This document shows positions 47,746-58,793 of a stretch of DNA of 64,000 nucleotides, piece after piece. How positions within the stretch are numbered: position 1 is the first letter of the stretch; each line of letters opens with the position of its first letter. Made by a program: the position numbers and the translations under genes. The notes below the pieces were generated by a model that had not been told where the DNA came from, did not search any database, and saw nothing but the letters and a program-made list of their open reading frames with translations. Source of the stretch: Manduca sexta (lineage: Eukaryota > Arthropoda > Insecta > Lepidoptera > Sphingidae); the NCBI RefSeq assembly GCF_014839805.1, contig NC_051142.1, forward strand, positions 15,036,589 through 15,100,588, read 5' to 3'.

Positions 47746-48745
47746 CCTAGCATAATATAAGTAAAGTTAAAAGTCCTAGAACACAGCGGCATCCGATCAT
47801 TTGTGCGATTTTACTATTAACACGATGACAACTCTACAGAATATACCTTTCACATCCCCAAATACAACCAGTTGTATGCAACCGCGTAAATCAAAACCGC
47901 AGTATTGGGGACGTCATTACGATCAGTCGTTTCACTGGTCATTAGGGCAGTGGATGCGGAAATAAGTTCGTGATACAACGCTGGCCGGCCTTAACGGTTT
48001 TAATTAAGTCCCCTTATTATCGATTCGATGTATGTACACGATCATTATTTTCACATTTAGACTGCCTTGTGGTTTGTATAATAATTTATGGATTATGATT
48101 AAATTTTAGTTTAGTTTAGTGTTTTTTTTTCGCTTTATTGATGCATCAGGGAATTCAAAGGATGTCCGGTAATCAATTTTTTGTCGGAGTGCATGTTTTT
48201 ATGAAGCTCACGTAAATAATAATATTTTAAGTCTCTCTATAAGACCAAAAAAACATCAATAGTTCTTGATGCCCAAAATTCATGATAATCGTATTGTTCC
48301 TGTGGACTAATGTGTTCCCCGAGCAAAAGGCTGTGCTAACGTTGCGCTAACCGTATTTTAGAAGCTATCCATTCAAAATTTATAATAGATATAAATAAAA
48401 TGTTATCTTTACTTTAGTTGCTCAATTAAAAAAAAATGTGAATATTGCTTCATTATTATCATAATGATAATGCCACTAAAATTGTTGATTTTGTGCATGT
48501 CCTTCTCAGTAGATTTTAATTCGCAACCAACTCTATTATATCGACAACTCAATACAGAATATTTTGGGCGTTTAAAATTCTCGAAAATACATAAAATTGT
48601 TTTTTTTTTAAGCAATTATTCGCGGTCTTGCATGTTCTCGCCCGTAACTCATGCGCCGTAAATGTATGGAACGAATAATCAAGGCCGTTTGCATGGGGTA
48701 GGACCTTAAGAACTTTGTTACTAATAATATTTAGCGGAGTATTTA
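47746..48745. other. No gene recognised
   Basis: 47880-48060 is GC-richer and unique, with 'caaaaccgcagtattgggga' and 'ttattatcgattcgatgtat'; it could be a non-coding regulatory block. The rest is AT-rich. Confidence 0.4.
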
Positions 48746-48786
48746 ACGATATATCACTTGGTAGCTATTACCAAGTGATATATCGT
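48746..48786. repeat. Perfect 18-bp inverted repeat (hairpin)
   Basis: Arms 48746-48763 and 48769-48786 (acgatatatcacttggta and its exact complement) around the 5-base loop gctat. No larger element was found around it. Confidence 0.95.
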
Positions 48787-50183
48787 AGACAGTCCACGAA
48801 ATAAAAAACATTGCTTAAAAATTAAATCTAGTAAATAAATAGAATTCTATAATATTTTTCGTCCTTAACGAATCAATAGAGAATTTAGTAATTTGACTCA
48901 ACACGGAACAAAGCTGAACCCCAAAGGTCGTCAATCCCAAGATACATTATGCCCATTTCCAAACTTTTTAAAATCAACCAGCCTGGCGTCAAAATTTCAG
49001 CTTAAATCTAAAAATTAATGAGTGCGCGTTGGCTCTCTCGATGATAAATATTAAAACGGTGCCCAAAATTCGCGGACTTTTCGGGGATTTTTCCAGTTCA
49101 TTAATAATGGATAGGAGTCCCGAGAGTCGGACAGATGAAATTTTAACACGGCTCACGAATCAAAAATGGATTATTAAAATCCCCTTGTTATTTGTTTTTA
49201 ATATCATACGTATGTGTCTTTGAGCCGCTTATTTACTGAGCCCGCTGAGGATAAAGGGAAAATAAAGCTATCTACAAAATCACATTCTTTTAACAAAATT
49301 ATTTTCAACGAAATGAAGGAATTCTTGAAACAGATTTATTTCTCAAACAAATATCAATAAAATATAGCTACAGAGCTATATTCTATAACGATGTAAACAA
49401 ATAGTTGAAAAAAATCATATTTCAAACGCATACAAAGACATCTAGTTAGTTTGTATAAAAATGTGCAACGTAAACGCGACCATTTATCAAAGTCCGAATG
49501 TGCGCTCCAGGCGTCGCGGGTATAAAAACACGTCATCTAGCACTGCCGTGCTTAAAGATATTTATTCTAATGTACTCTAAATTACGTATATTTTACTAGA
49601 GTTTATTTGCAGATAAACCAGTGTCCTTTCTAGGAATATTATTCGTACTGTATATTTTTCCGATGATTCAGGACAGGTCTTTATTTCATCTGTGGTTAAG
49701 TTAAGGGTCTACTTACAGTGGCACATTGAAAGCGAATTCACAGCGAGTCGAAGGCGCTACGGGCTCATCTACTATTACAAGGCTGGCTTGCAAAATCTCT
49801 CACTAAATGTGATTAACATTAAATATGTTTAAATCACAGTGCTGTTTTCATCAACTCTTAATGAATGACAATGGTAGCACGAGGTTTCAAATGTGTTTAG
49901 CGCTAAACATGTTTAGTAAGTTTTGCAAGCCTTACACTGTTAACTTTACCTAACCAAGGTTGAAACAACAGCCCCTTGTTTATAATACACAATTCTTACT
50001 CAGGTTAGTTCTATCAGAGCGACACTACTGAGTAGCAATAGAAAAGCTACTGAGACTACGAGAAAACTACAAGCGTATAAAAACAATCTGTTTAATATGA
50101 GATTTTCCAATATTTTTATATTTTATGGACACTACACAGTTTATATTTATAAACTGGTTTATAAAACCGTCCCTTCCCGTTAT
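48787..50183. other. No feature recognised
   Basis: AT-rich. 49040-49180 (ggtgcccaaaattcgcggac) is somewhat GC-richer with a 64-codon frame and no recognisable product. Confidence 0.4.
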
Positions 50184-50191
50184 GAAAGAAC

Positions 50192-50972
50192 TAGGGATTG
50201 CAATCCGGTCCGGCGGATCCGGTAATCCGGCGGATCCGGTACGTTTTCGTTGCCTACCGGATCCAACAATATCACCGGATCCGGTGGCCGGATCCGATAT
50301 ATTAAGAAAAACGTAATTTCTCTTATCAAAACCGTGCGAAAGTACTAAAAACTTAAGAAAGAAATGAGCGCTTATGAAACTGAAGGAGATAGAGGGAAAT
50401 ACTTGTCTCTAATATATGACTTTTTGACTTTAGTGAAACCAACCAGTGTTGAAGCTGAAAGGGCTTTTTCGGCCGCTGGTTATATTTGCAGTTCCTTGAG
50501 AAGTAGGCTAAAAGATGATACTATTAATACAATTTGTTTTCTAAGGGCGTATTTCCAACAAGAAAAGTGATCTGTGCTGTAATGAATGCATGGGTATAGT
50601 ATCCATAAGCTGTTGATTTTGGAAATTTTAATTTGGATTATAGAAGAATATGATGTAGATTTAATTTAGTTTTTATGAACGGGTTTAACTTAATTTAAAC
50701 CATAAATAATTCACTGTTGTTTGTAATCTTTGAGACTGATTATTATATAATAACTGACTGATGATAATTATAATTAAATAAGAGTTGATTTTCGCACAAA
50801 ATCGTTTCTATTTTTCCCCGTAGATTATTCCTTATATTATGCCATGAAGTTAGAAATATGCGCTATGTTGCACACCCAAAATACTAATCCGGATCCGGCC
50901 GGATCCGGCGGAATTCTCGTGATTCCAGCTGAATCCGGCCGGATTTAAGTTTGTACCGGATTGCAATCACTA
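50192..50972 (+). mobile_element. Short hAT element with perfect 8-bp target duplication
   Basis: Ends are TAGGGATTGCAATCCGGT (left) and, reversed, TAGTGATTGCAATCCGGT (right), one mismatch in 18. The 8-base gaaagaac flanks both sides exactly (50184-50191, 50973-50980), the hallmark of hAT insertion. Both ends carry clustered palindromic ggatccgg/ccggatcc units. Inside, only the C-terminal transposase piece remains (50364-50570), so it is an internally deleted, non-autonomous element. Confidence 0.93.
50364..50570 (+). pseudogene. hAT transposase C-terminal dimerisation domain
   Basis: A 68-codon frame with YLSLIYDFLTLVKPTSVEAE followed by RAFSAAGYICSSLRSRL and a final NTICFLRAYF. This is the hAT family dimerisation region ('PTSVE.ERAFS.AG......R..L'). 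A full hAT transposase has 500 or more residues, so the RNase H-like catalytic part is missing. The ATG is not a native start. Whether the fragment is expressed is unknown. Confidence 0.92.
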
Positions 50973-50980
50973 GAAAGAAC

Positions 50981-51921
50981 CACGAAATAGGTAATCAATA
51001 GTGACCTGAGTGACCGATAGCAGAATCGGTCTATTGTCGCAACTAAAATTCCATTATTGAACGTAAGGACGGATTTTAGGAACAGGTATGTGGGTTATGC
51101 CCCACATTACGCTCATGCAAACAGGTTTTAATTTAGCTATATTCATATTGTTTAAAATGCTCCTTTTTTATTTTTAAGTAACTACATTTTACTACACATA
51201 ATTATTATAAAACACACTTTGAATTACAAATAATTATTATGTATTCAGATTTTATTAGCGGTATGCTAGTGGTTTAATGTAAGCTATTATGCTCCAATAT
51301 TCGTGATCCTAAATATTTATTTGTTTATAACGTTCCTACGTAAAATAAAAATATGGTTTTAATAGTCAATGATCTTAGTTTAATGGGCATAGCATGTTTT
51401 TGTTATCAAACCATGCAATTACTAAACTAATTGCACCGAATCATGAATTAAGGAATGTCGAAAGTTTTTAAAACAAATACGGAATGAATTTATGGCTTTA
51501 TACAAAAATAATTATGTGACTTATTACAAAATGGAAAGAACTATATGTTACACTTTTTTTAAATGGGTCCATTACAAGGAAGACATTTGTTAGTTTTTTT
51601 TACCTTAACAGGCGACAACGTTTTCTTTGGTACATTACTTAACATGCTCGGCAGTACATTACTACAAAATCACGTAGCACATTAACTCTTTTAACCCTCT
51701 TGTATGCTATTTCTTATGAAACTACTTTTAAATAAATTAAACTAGACCGCAGTAGCGCGAGGTGACATATTCCGAAAGGGAAACTGTCATAATATAGTAC
51801 TATGAATATGCATTGATGCGGTCTGCAATCTTTCTAATGATCAATAGATTTTATATAAATTACGGGTAAAGGGAAAGCGACAGGAATAGAGTTGTATGGA
51901 CCCATCGCTATGGACAGATCG
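50981..51921. other. No feature recognised
   Basis: AT-rich unique sequence. Confidence 0.4.
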
Positions 51922-51923
51922 TA

Positions 51924-52113
51924 CAGTCAACCACAAAAGTAGCTGAACAAATTTGACATTACAAATCGCCTTTAAACTTTTGTGTCATCAACAAAAATAA
52001 TTATTTCTTTTTTATTTTATTTTATATAAATAAAATGGTATATTTTGATTGAAATGATTGCGTAGAAGTATTTTTAAATTTGGAATTTTTTCAGCTACTT
52101 TTGTATCTGACTG
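51924..52113. mobile_element. Tc1/mariner-type MITE
   Basis: About 190 bases between TA dinucleotides (51922-51923, 52114-52115). Terminal inverted repeats agree at 21 of 24 positions: both begin CAGTCA and share ACAAAAGTAGCTGAA. Interior AT-rich, no coding. A solo end lies at 15028. Confidence 0.88.
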
Positions 52114-52115
52114 TA

Positions 52116-52684
52116 CCTTATACGCCCTGGGAGCCGCAAACAAAATTTAGTTTCATAAACAGTCAATCGAAATGATCACTTTTTGTTATATATCTACAAA
52201 AGGATTTATTTGTTTTTCGTCACCCTCTTTTATTAGCACCCCCAAAACCCCTCCGGGATCCGTCCACTGCGCAGTCATTAATGGATTTCGAAGTCAGATT
52301 AACCGGATCGTAAATCAAAATCTGTTTCCATTTAGAGTCGGTATCGCGCGTTCATATCGGATAAGCTCGCATAGCGATTGGCTTTATTTGAATTGAGTAT
52401 GGAACGGGGGGTTCGCGAATTGGATTGATTTACTGAGTACGTACCTTTGAAATTGACAGTATCCTCCGGTTTTCACATTGTGGTTGGTAGGTTTTGAATC
52501 GGTCAATAGATCAACGAAGGAAACCCTTTGGAATAACAAACTTAGTTAAATTCTAATAATTTATTTATTGAATAGTATCTATAATAGGCAAATTAAAAAG
52601 ATAAATAAAAAGTTTAAGAGCCTGTTTCATAAGGTCGAAGTAAACTTTCTTTGATAATTATCGTATACTTCTGGACTTAACAAT
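52116..52684. other. No gene recognised; GC-richer block
   Basis: 52235-52440 is GC-richer than its surroundings (cccctccgggatccgtccac, agtcggtatcgcgcgttcat) with a 74-codon frame lacking any recognisable domain. It could be regulatory. Confidence 0.4.
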
Positions 52685-52850
52685 GGACTGGCCTTAACAC
52701 TTCATGCCTCAGGATGGCGAGCGCAGTGGAATACCAAACAATACTTTGTAATTCAAGGTGTTGGATGGTGTTTCTTCTGTTTATGGGCGGTCGTACTGCT
52801 TGCTCAGGCGAACGGCAAGCTCGTCTCGTCATTCAAAGCCATAAATAAAT
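52685..52850 (+). repeat. Dispersed repeat, family 3
   Basis: 'ctcaggatggcgagcgcagt', 'caaggtgttggatggtgttt' and 'ggcgaacggcaagctcgtct' then an A-rich end. Closest to the copy at 20159. Confidence 0.82.
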
Positions 52851-53340
52851 GTGATTAGTACTCATTTTATAGCCATTTATTCGGTAGCACAGATTAGATG
52901 TGACTATTGTATTTGGTCTTCTTATACATTTATATGACTAGGAGCATTTATTCAGAAGTTGTGAAATAAGCATAAAAGTGTTTTTACAGTTTCGAGCTTC
53001 AAAAGGTTGCGTCGTGAGCTTAACCGAGTAATGAGTTTTGTAAACCTTTTATTACAAATATGCTTTCCTTTTATATTTCATGAAGAAACTCACATTGTAT
53101 ATTTGCTGCGTAGTTATGCATGCTGTATTTAATTCTAAATCGTTTAGTCATGAATCAGAATAACAGCTATTTTGATTACTACACACACTCAAGCAATTCC
53201 CGTTGATAAAGGCATATTTTATTTAAAATTTCGTATTCTACATGACGTATGGCATTATTGTCCAATTTAGGACAGATTCTAATTACTTCGTAAGACTTAC
53301 TTTGAATTTTCCAACCCATGGATCGAAACAAAAACCTCAA
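52851..53340. other. No feature recognised
   Basis: AT-rich unique sequence. Confidence 0.4.
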
Positions 53341-53590
53341 TCGTTTGCAGCCAAAATCAATCAGCCTGCCGCCGTCCATTGCTGAACATAGACCACAAGT
53401 CAACGCCAATCATTCAGATATGGAGCAGCCCGCATCTATCCTCTACCTACTACCTCTTTCAAGTCGTCGCGTCGGTCCATCGTGCAGCAGGGCGTCATAC
53501 ACTATGTCTACGTAATCGCGGTTTTCACTCCAGCACCTATCTGCTCCACCGTCTGCATCCGTCTGCAGACTTAGCCGAAACATTTCCACT
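53341..53590 (-). mobile_element. RTE-type LINE 3' fragment
   Basis: 'aatcagcctgccgccgtcca' and 'ttgctgaacatagaccacaa', then 'cactccagcacctatctg', follow the reversed RTE C-terminal coding order seen at 38692. Strongly diverged. Confidence 0.7.
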
Positions 53591-54973
53591 TCAATCTAAT
53601 TTAAATTTTGCAGCCAAAGTAATAGTATTAAAATGCTATTTATATTTTTTCGAAATTCACATCAATTACCATAAAATTCACAACTGATTGGACACAGTAA
53701 TTATTTTAATGTAAACGTTGCGAATAATATTTTTCTACCAATGCCCGTTACTGCAACCTCTATTCTCATGCAAGAACGTTTAAAATGCAAAAACATCCCG
53801 GGATGGAATTTAAATGGACGCATAGAATCAAGTCATAAAATAAACCTCCAACCAACATTTATAACACAGTTCCACCAGTCGTAGAGAAGCAACGTTCATT
53901 TTATAGAATTTTTAGTGTATTAGATATTTTAATATACATTTATGAATCACATAATCTTGACTGTAATGTTGCAACGTCCAAATAATATTTGATGATTACA
54001 TTTAATTTATTTTTGTCTGCTGTGTTTCGATTTATAGTTTGCTGCTTACGTATTTTGTTATTATAATCATCGAAATAAACCTAGTTTTGGGATTTTATAG
54101 CTATTTTTACACTTATTTTACTCATTAAACTTTTAAATTTGACGTAGTAATTAAAATTGTCGTTCAAAATTCTGAATGTCCTTCCTTCTGCTAAATAAAG
54201 ACGTATCATTTGTTCGTAACATACTTCAGTTTCTCAAAAACACAAAAACAAGTCAACTCATCAGCTCCAAGTTCATTGCACTCTATTTTCACTACTGACA
54301 GTATTCTCAACGTCATTGGACGTCGCCGAGTGAATGCGTTGCCACGAGGCGTGAGACCGCAATTTCCCAGCGAGCTCCCATTCAGGCCATAAAGCTGACT
54401 GGACTAGACTAATGGCAAATATGATTGGATAATGTCCGTGTTAGAACGTAATATAGATAGCTTCTGTGGAGTAGATGAGTCTTTCAACAGCTGGTTTTGA
54501 ACAGTCGCTAGGTAAAATGCAATATGCAGTTTATGTGTGCGATCTTAGAGCATCGTAAGTGCGATTGCTCTTTGAAAGGTAATTACGGAGTTCAAACGAA
54601 AATTAAATTACAATATTGACGTATATTCTTTAGACACGACAGTCCATATAAACTATTTGTTGAAAATCTGAACTAAAACTTCACTGTTATGTTATGCAGT
54701 TGAACAACAAGTAATTGTACTTATTTGACTAATATTTTTATTCAAATCTAGGTTTACACTTAGACTCGAGTTTCTATATCATGAGCGCCAATCCATACAC
54801 AACCACAAGCGTCAATATTGACCATGTTAAAGTCAGTTTGAATGGATTTCAGTTCAAATCAGTTGAACACAGTGAATGTTCGGAACGTCAAATCTAGTAC
54901 GTAGTACATTATATCGATGACTAATATGAACACAATATTGAAGACAAATATTCTCTCCAAAACCTTAGCCATA
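53591..54973. other. No gene recognised
   Basis: AT-rich except 54300-54390 (acgtcgccgagtgaatgcgt, ccacgaggcgtgagaccgca), a short unique GC-richer patch with no convincing frame. Confidence 0.4.
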
Positions 54974-56102
54974 TCTATAGTATTATATAAAGCTGAAGAG
55001 TTTGTTTGTTTGTTTGAACGCGCTAATCTCAGGAACTACCCGTCCAAACTGAAAAATTCTTTTTGCGTTGGATAGCCCTATGTTCGTGGAGTGCTATAGG
55101 CTATATATCATCACGCTATACCCAATAGGAGCGGAGCAGTAATGGCTAATCTCAGGAACTACCGGTCCGAACTGAAAAATTCTTTTGCGTTGGATAGCCC
55201 TTTGTTCGTGGAGTGCTATAGGCTATATATCATCACGCTATACCCAATAGGAGCGGAGCAGTAATGGCTAATCTCAGGAACTACCGATCCAAACTGAAAA
55301 ATTCTTTTTGCGTTGGATAGCCTTTTGTTCGTGGAGTGCTATAGGCTATATATCATCACGCTATACCCAATAGGAGCAGAGCAGTAATGGCTAATCTCAG
55401 GAACTACCGGTTCGAACTAAAAAAATCATTTTGAATTGGATAGCCCTTTGTTCGTGAAGTGTTATAGGCTATATATCATCACGCTATGACCAATAGGAGA
55501 AGAGCAGTAATGGCTAATCTCAGAAACTAGGAGTTTGAACTGAATAATTCTTTTTGTGTTGGATAGCCCTTTGTTCCTGGAATGCTATAGGCTATATATA
55601 TCATCACGCTATGCCCAATAGGAGCGGAGCAGTAATCGTCTAATCTCAGGAACTACCGGTTCGAACTGAAAAAATATTTTTGTGTTGGATAGCCCTTTGT
55701 TCCTGGAGTGCTATAGGTTATATTATATATATATATCGTCACGCTATGACCAATAGGAGCGGAGCAGTAATGAAACATGATGCAAAAACGGGGACAATTT
55801 ATTAGTTTTGAGAGCTTCTGTTGCGTGCGCTGCGTAAACGGTTAAAGTTATGCAACAATAATGTATGACGGGATTGTTCTACAAAAATATATCATAAAAC
55901 AAAGTCCCCCGCTGCATCGGTCTGCCCGAACGTGTTAAACTCAAAAACTACCCAACGTATTAGGATAAAATTTGGTATAGAGACAGTTTGAGACCCTGGG
56001 AAGAACATAGGCTCCCGGGAAAATATATAGCGTGACTTTTATAACGGAAAACTTTAGCCCGAAAAACTTTATAACGCGGGCGGAGCCGCGGGCAAAAGCT
56101 AG
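54974..56102 (+). mobile_element. LEP1-like Helitron with internal tandem array
   Basis: Starts TC after A (tctatagtattatataaagc, then tgaagagtttgtttg) and ends CTAG before T at 56102. A cgcgg-gcggag-ccgcg hairpin precedes the end by about 10 bases. These are the defining features of Helitrons, and the sequence matches what I remember of the lepidopteran LEP1 family. No helicase or Rep ORF, so it is non-autonomous. Length 1129, of which about 750 is the array at 55023-55774. Confidence 0.92.
55023..55774 (+). repeat. Six-unit tandem array inside the Helitron
   Basis: Units begin ctaatctcaggaactacc at 55023, 55146, 55268, 55391, 55514 and 55640 (periods 122-126) and each runs through 'gctataggctatatatcatc' to 'aggagcggagcagtaatg'. 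Units 1-3 are nearly identical, while 4-6 have drifted and the last has gained AT repeats. Confidence 0.97.
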
Positions 56103-57264
56103 TGTATAAATATAAATAGAAGTGGCGGCTAACAGCACAAAATAAATTTCAAAGACGCATTTAACGACATTACAAACCGTAACCCAGTATCGAAAACCAT
56201 TTTAACAAAATGCATTTACGTTAAACTAAACGAAATCAAAGAGTCCAATCGATTCACAACAAAATGTCGTTAGCCGACAAAACCGTTTAGGACGTGGCCG
56301 GCTCACATGCCGCCGGACGTCCGGCATGCCCGGAATACCGGAGAAAACATTCTTTGCAGGGTTGAAAGGAGAAAAGGGAATGTGTTTGATAGAAGGGTGT
56401 ATTACTGTCAAGGGTATGGGATTGAAACTTGAATGTTAATCTGAAAATAATGACAATATTTACTCATTCATATTTTTACGAAACGAATTGGTAGCCTAAT
56501 CGTAACTATTATTACTGTCTAAGTATTAATCAGTATACCTACAAGAATCTTGAAATTGAATTTCAAGGTTAACAAAATGATTGCATTCTGATCTTTAGTG
56601 GCATCTTCAAAGCCACACTGTTATTTTATTACTGTCGAATCATTTAAAAAAAGTGGTAGAGAATTTAAAATCCTGATGTAGGTGTTGATTTTAACGTCTT
56701 CTTAATAATATTAATAAAATTAAGCAAGCACTATGATGAATCGCGTGAGCCATTAACTTTGTAATTATCCTAGAGGGAATTAACTACTAATTATAAAAAG
56801 TCAAATTTGCATTTCTAATTAACTTTCATAATTTGGTACTTAATTAGTTTATGAAACATAATGAGTTTAAACAAAGCTCTAGTTAAATACATATTAAAAG
56901 AGAGATATAAAGCAAACGGCACAAAATAAACATTACAACTTTAATTATCATTTATTTTTATGAATTAATTATACCTATATACTAAAGGTATGAAAGAGAC
57001 TTAATGTCCAAGGCATTTTTCCCAGTTAACTTTTAGATTATACAAAGACTTAAAAAGGATATAACTATTCAAGTAAGTAAATAAACATTTTGTAATCCCT
57101 CTGCTATACTAAGAGCCTATATTACATACTTTCCCACGGATGGGTACTAGCCAACAGACAACTAAGAGATTGCATAGCTCGCGCCATCTCAATACATGTT
57201 CACATATTTTACATATCAGTACAATTCCTAGCACAATACTTAATTACTAAATAAGACCGATGCT
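56103..57264. other. No gene recognised; GC-rich palindrome
   Basis: 56295-56335 contains the 14-base palindrome gccggacgtccggc between catgc and catgc in an otherwise AT-rich context. A minus frame of 61 codons covers it without recognisable features. The rest is AT-rich. Confidence 0.45.
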
Positions 57265-57384
57265 ACATCTGGAATTTGTTCCCAATATGGCGATAGGCTA
57301 TCTATCACGTCATGAGTCGAAAAACATAGTGATGCCTACGTTGCACCTCTTTTATCCTTTACTCCGTAAAGGATAAAAAAGCCA
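57265..57384 (+). mobile_element. SINE family 2, 3' fragment
   Basis: 'ctggaatttgttcccaatat', 'ggcgataggctatctatcac' and 'ttgcacctcttttatccttt' match the 3' half of family 2. The tRNA head is missing. Confidence 0.72.
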
Positions 57385-57504
57385 TGATGTACGTTCATTG
57401 GATAGTTCGTAAAAGAATTTACTAATATTATCTGCATACAAATATTTGTAAAACTAATTCTCTATGCTAAGAATAAACTCACGTCTTCCGTCTCGATAGT
57501 CTCT

Positions 57505-57742
57505 CCCCGTTTGTTATCGCTGCTATCATCTCTATTTGATATAATATCCCGCATCCATTGTTTATTAGAAAATTTAAATATTCATCCATCGAAGTCAACG
57601 CCGATCCGAAAAACCGGAACGGTTCCCGCTTGTTAACCTTGCAATCATCTCCATACGATATATTATCCCGCATCCATTGTTCATTAGAAAATTTAAATAT
57701 TCATCCATCGAAGTCAACGCCGATCCGAAAAACCGGAACGGT
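57505..57742. repeat. 119-bp tandem duplication
   Basis: Two adjacent units. 'cccgcatccattg' at 57548 and 57667, and 'aaatttaaatattcatccat' with 'cgaagtcaacgccgatccga' and 'aaaaccggaacgg' recur exactly 119 bases apart. The last 70 bases of the units are almost identical; the first 50 have diverged. Confidence 0.95.
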
Positions 57743-57837
57743 CCATGTGAGCCTCGCATCGGTATCGTGCCCCAGTTCGGGTATTGTGTCGGGCGACTTA
57801 TCTGAGACTGAAAACCGGGCGCATTGTGCCCGCCCAT

Positions 57838-57935
57838 GTATAAAAGGGATCCGAATGATAACTCAGAATAGATCCATCTTTCAAGATATTATTTTAGATA
57901 TTCGGCCGCGAGTTCGATGTGATCTTTCTAGATTG
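57838..57935 (+). promoter_or_regulatory. Candidate TATA core promoter
   Basis: gtataaaaggga (TATA near 57839) is followed 24 bases on by actcagaat, an initiator-like TCAG at 57863, the correct spacing for an insect RNA polymerase II start. A GTGAGT that could be a splice donor stands at about 57935. No coding start is visible in between. It may drive an unannotated transcript, belong to an LTR, or be chance. Confidence 0.35.
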
Positions 57936-58045
57936 TGAGTTTTTAGGCTTATGACTTAAATATTTTTTTATATAAATGGTTTTTATATAAATGTATACAG
58001 TTTGTAGTGCGAAACGCTCGCCTATCACATCATGCACTGAATATA

Positions 58046-58363
58046 ATAATATCAGCCCTATATTAAATACTTGCCCACTGCAGAGCACGGGCCTCCTCTA
58101 CTACTGAGAGGGATTAGGCCTTAGTCCACCACGCTGGCCTAGTGCGGATTGGTAGACTTCACACACCTTCGAAATTCCTATAGAGAACTTCTCCGATGTG
58201 CAGGTTTCCTCACGATGTTTTCCTTCACCGTTAAAGCGAACGATAAATTCACAAAGAATACACAAATGATTTTTAGAAAAGTCAGAGGTGTGTGCCCTTG
58301 GGATTTGAACCTGCGGATATTCGTCTTAGCAGTTCGTTCCACACCCAACTAGGCTATCGCCGC
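58046..58363 (-). mobile_element. tRNA-headed SINE, family 1, with 12-bp target duplication
   Basis: Reversed order: 'atcagccctatattaaatac', 'ggcctcctctactactgaga', 'cctcacgatgttttccttca', 'gggatttgaacctgcgg' (B box) and 'ccaactaggctatcgccgc' (A box). gcactgaatata flanks it at 58034-58045 and 58374-58385. Nearly full-length. Confidence 0.95.
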
Positions 58364-58404
58364 TTAACTTAACGCACTGAATATAGATGGCTAAAAATGG
58401 TTGC

Positions 58405-58450
58405 AGAAGTTGCGCCTCTGCCTACCTCTTCAGGGATAAGGGAGTGAGTG
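58405..58450 (+). mobile_element. SINE family 2, 3' scrap
   Basis: 'agttgcgcctctgcctacct' followed by 'cttcagggataagggagtga' matches the extreme 3' end of family 2. Confidence 0.6.
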
Positions 58451-58494
58451 TGGTTATAGTTTATACATTTCTCATAGTGTAAGTTTTACAGTAG

Positions 58495-58793
58495 TTAGGG
58501 GCCGTTCAAGTATTACGTAATGCAATTTTTGAAGATTTTTGACCCTCCCACCCCCTATGTAAGGCGCCGTAACGTTTTCCTGTAGCACCCGCTCCCCCTC
58601 AAAAAGTTATGTAACTCTAAAATTACATTTTTCGCACAGTACCTGAAAATCGCTAAAGTACCTTTGTTATTGTTTTAAAATAAAAAATCCAATACCGCGT
58701 TGTTCGAACTCCCGCGGCCGTAACGCATAGCAACGTTTAAATGACCCCCCCTTCCCTCCAAATTGCGTTACGTCATACTTAGACGGCCCCTAA
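58495..58793. mobile_element. MITE with about 34-bp inverted repeats
   Basis: Left TTAGGGGCCGTTCAAGTATT continues acgtaatgcaattt; reversed right end TTAGGGGCCGTCTAAGTATG continues acgtaacgcaattt. Interior repeats of the C-rich 'gaccctcccaccccctatg' type also recur inverted at the right. No coding. The ends resemble Harbinger/ISL2EU-type MITEs but the class is not certain. Confidence 0.9.

Noticed and set aside
55023..55774. Regular repeats resembling a CRISPR array
   Set aside because: Units are contiguous 122-126-bp tandem copies without spacers, inside a eukaryotic Helitron.
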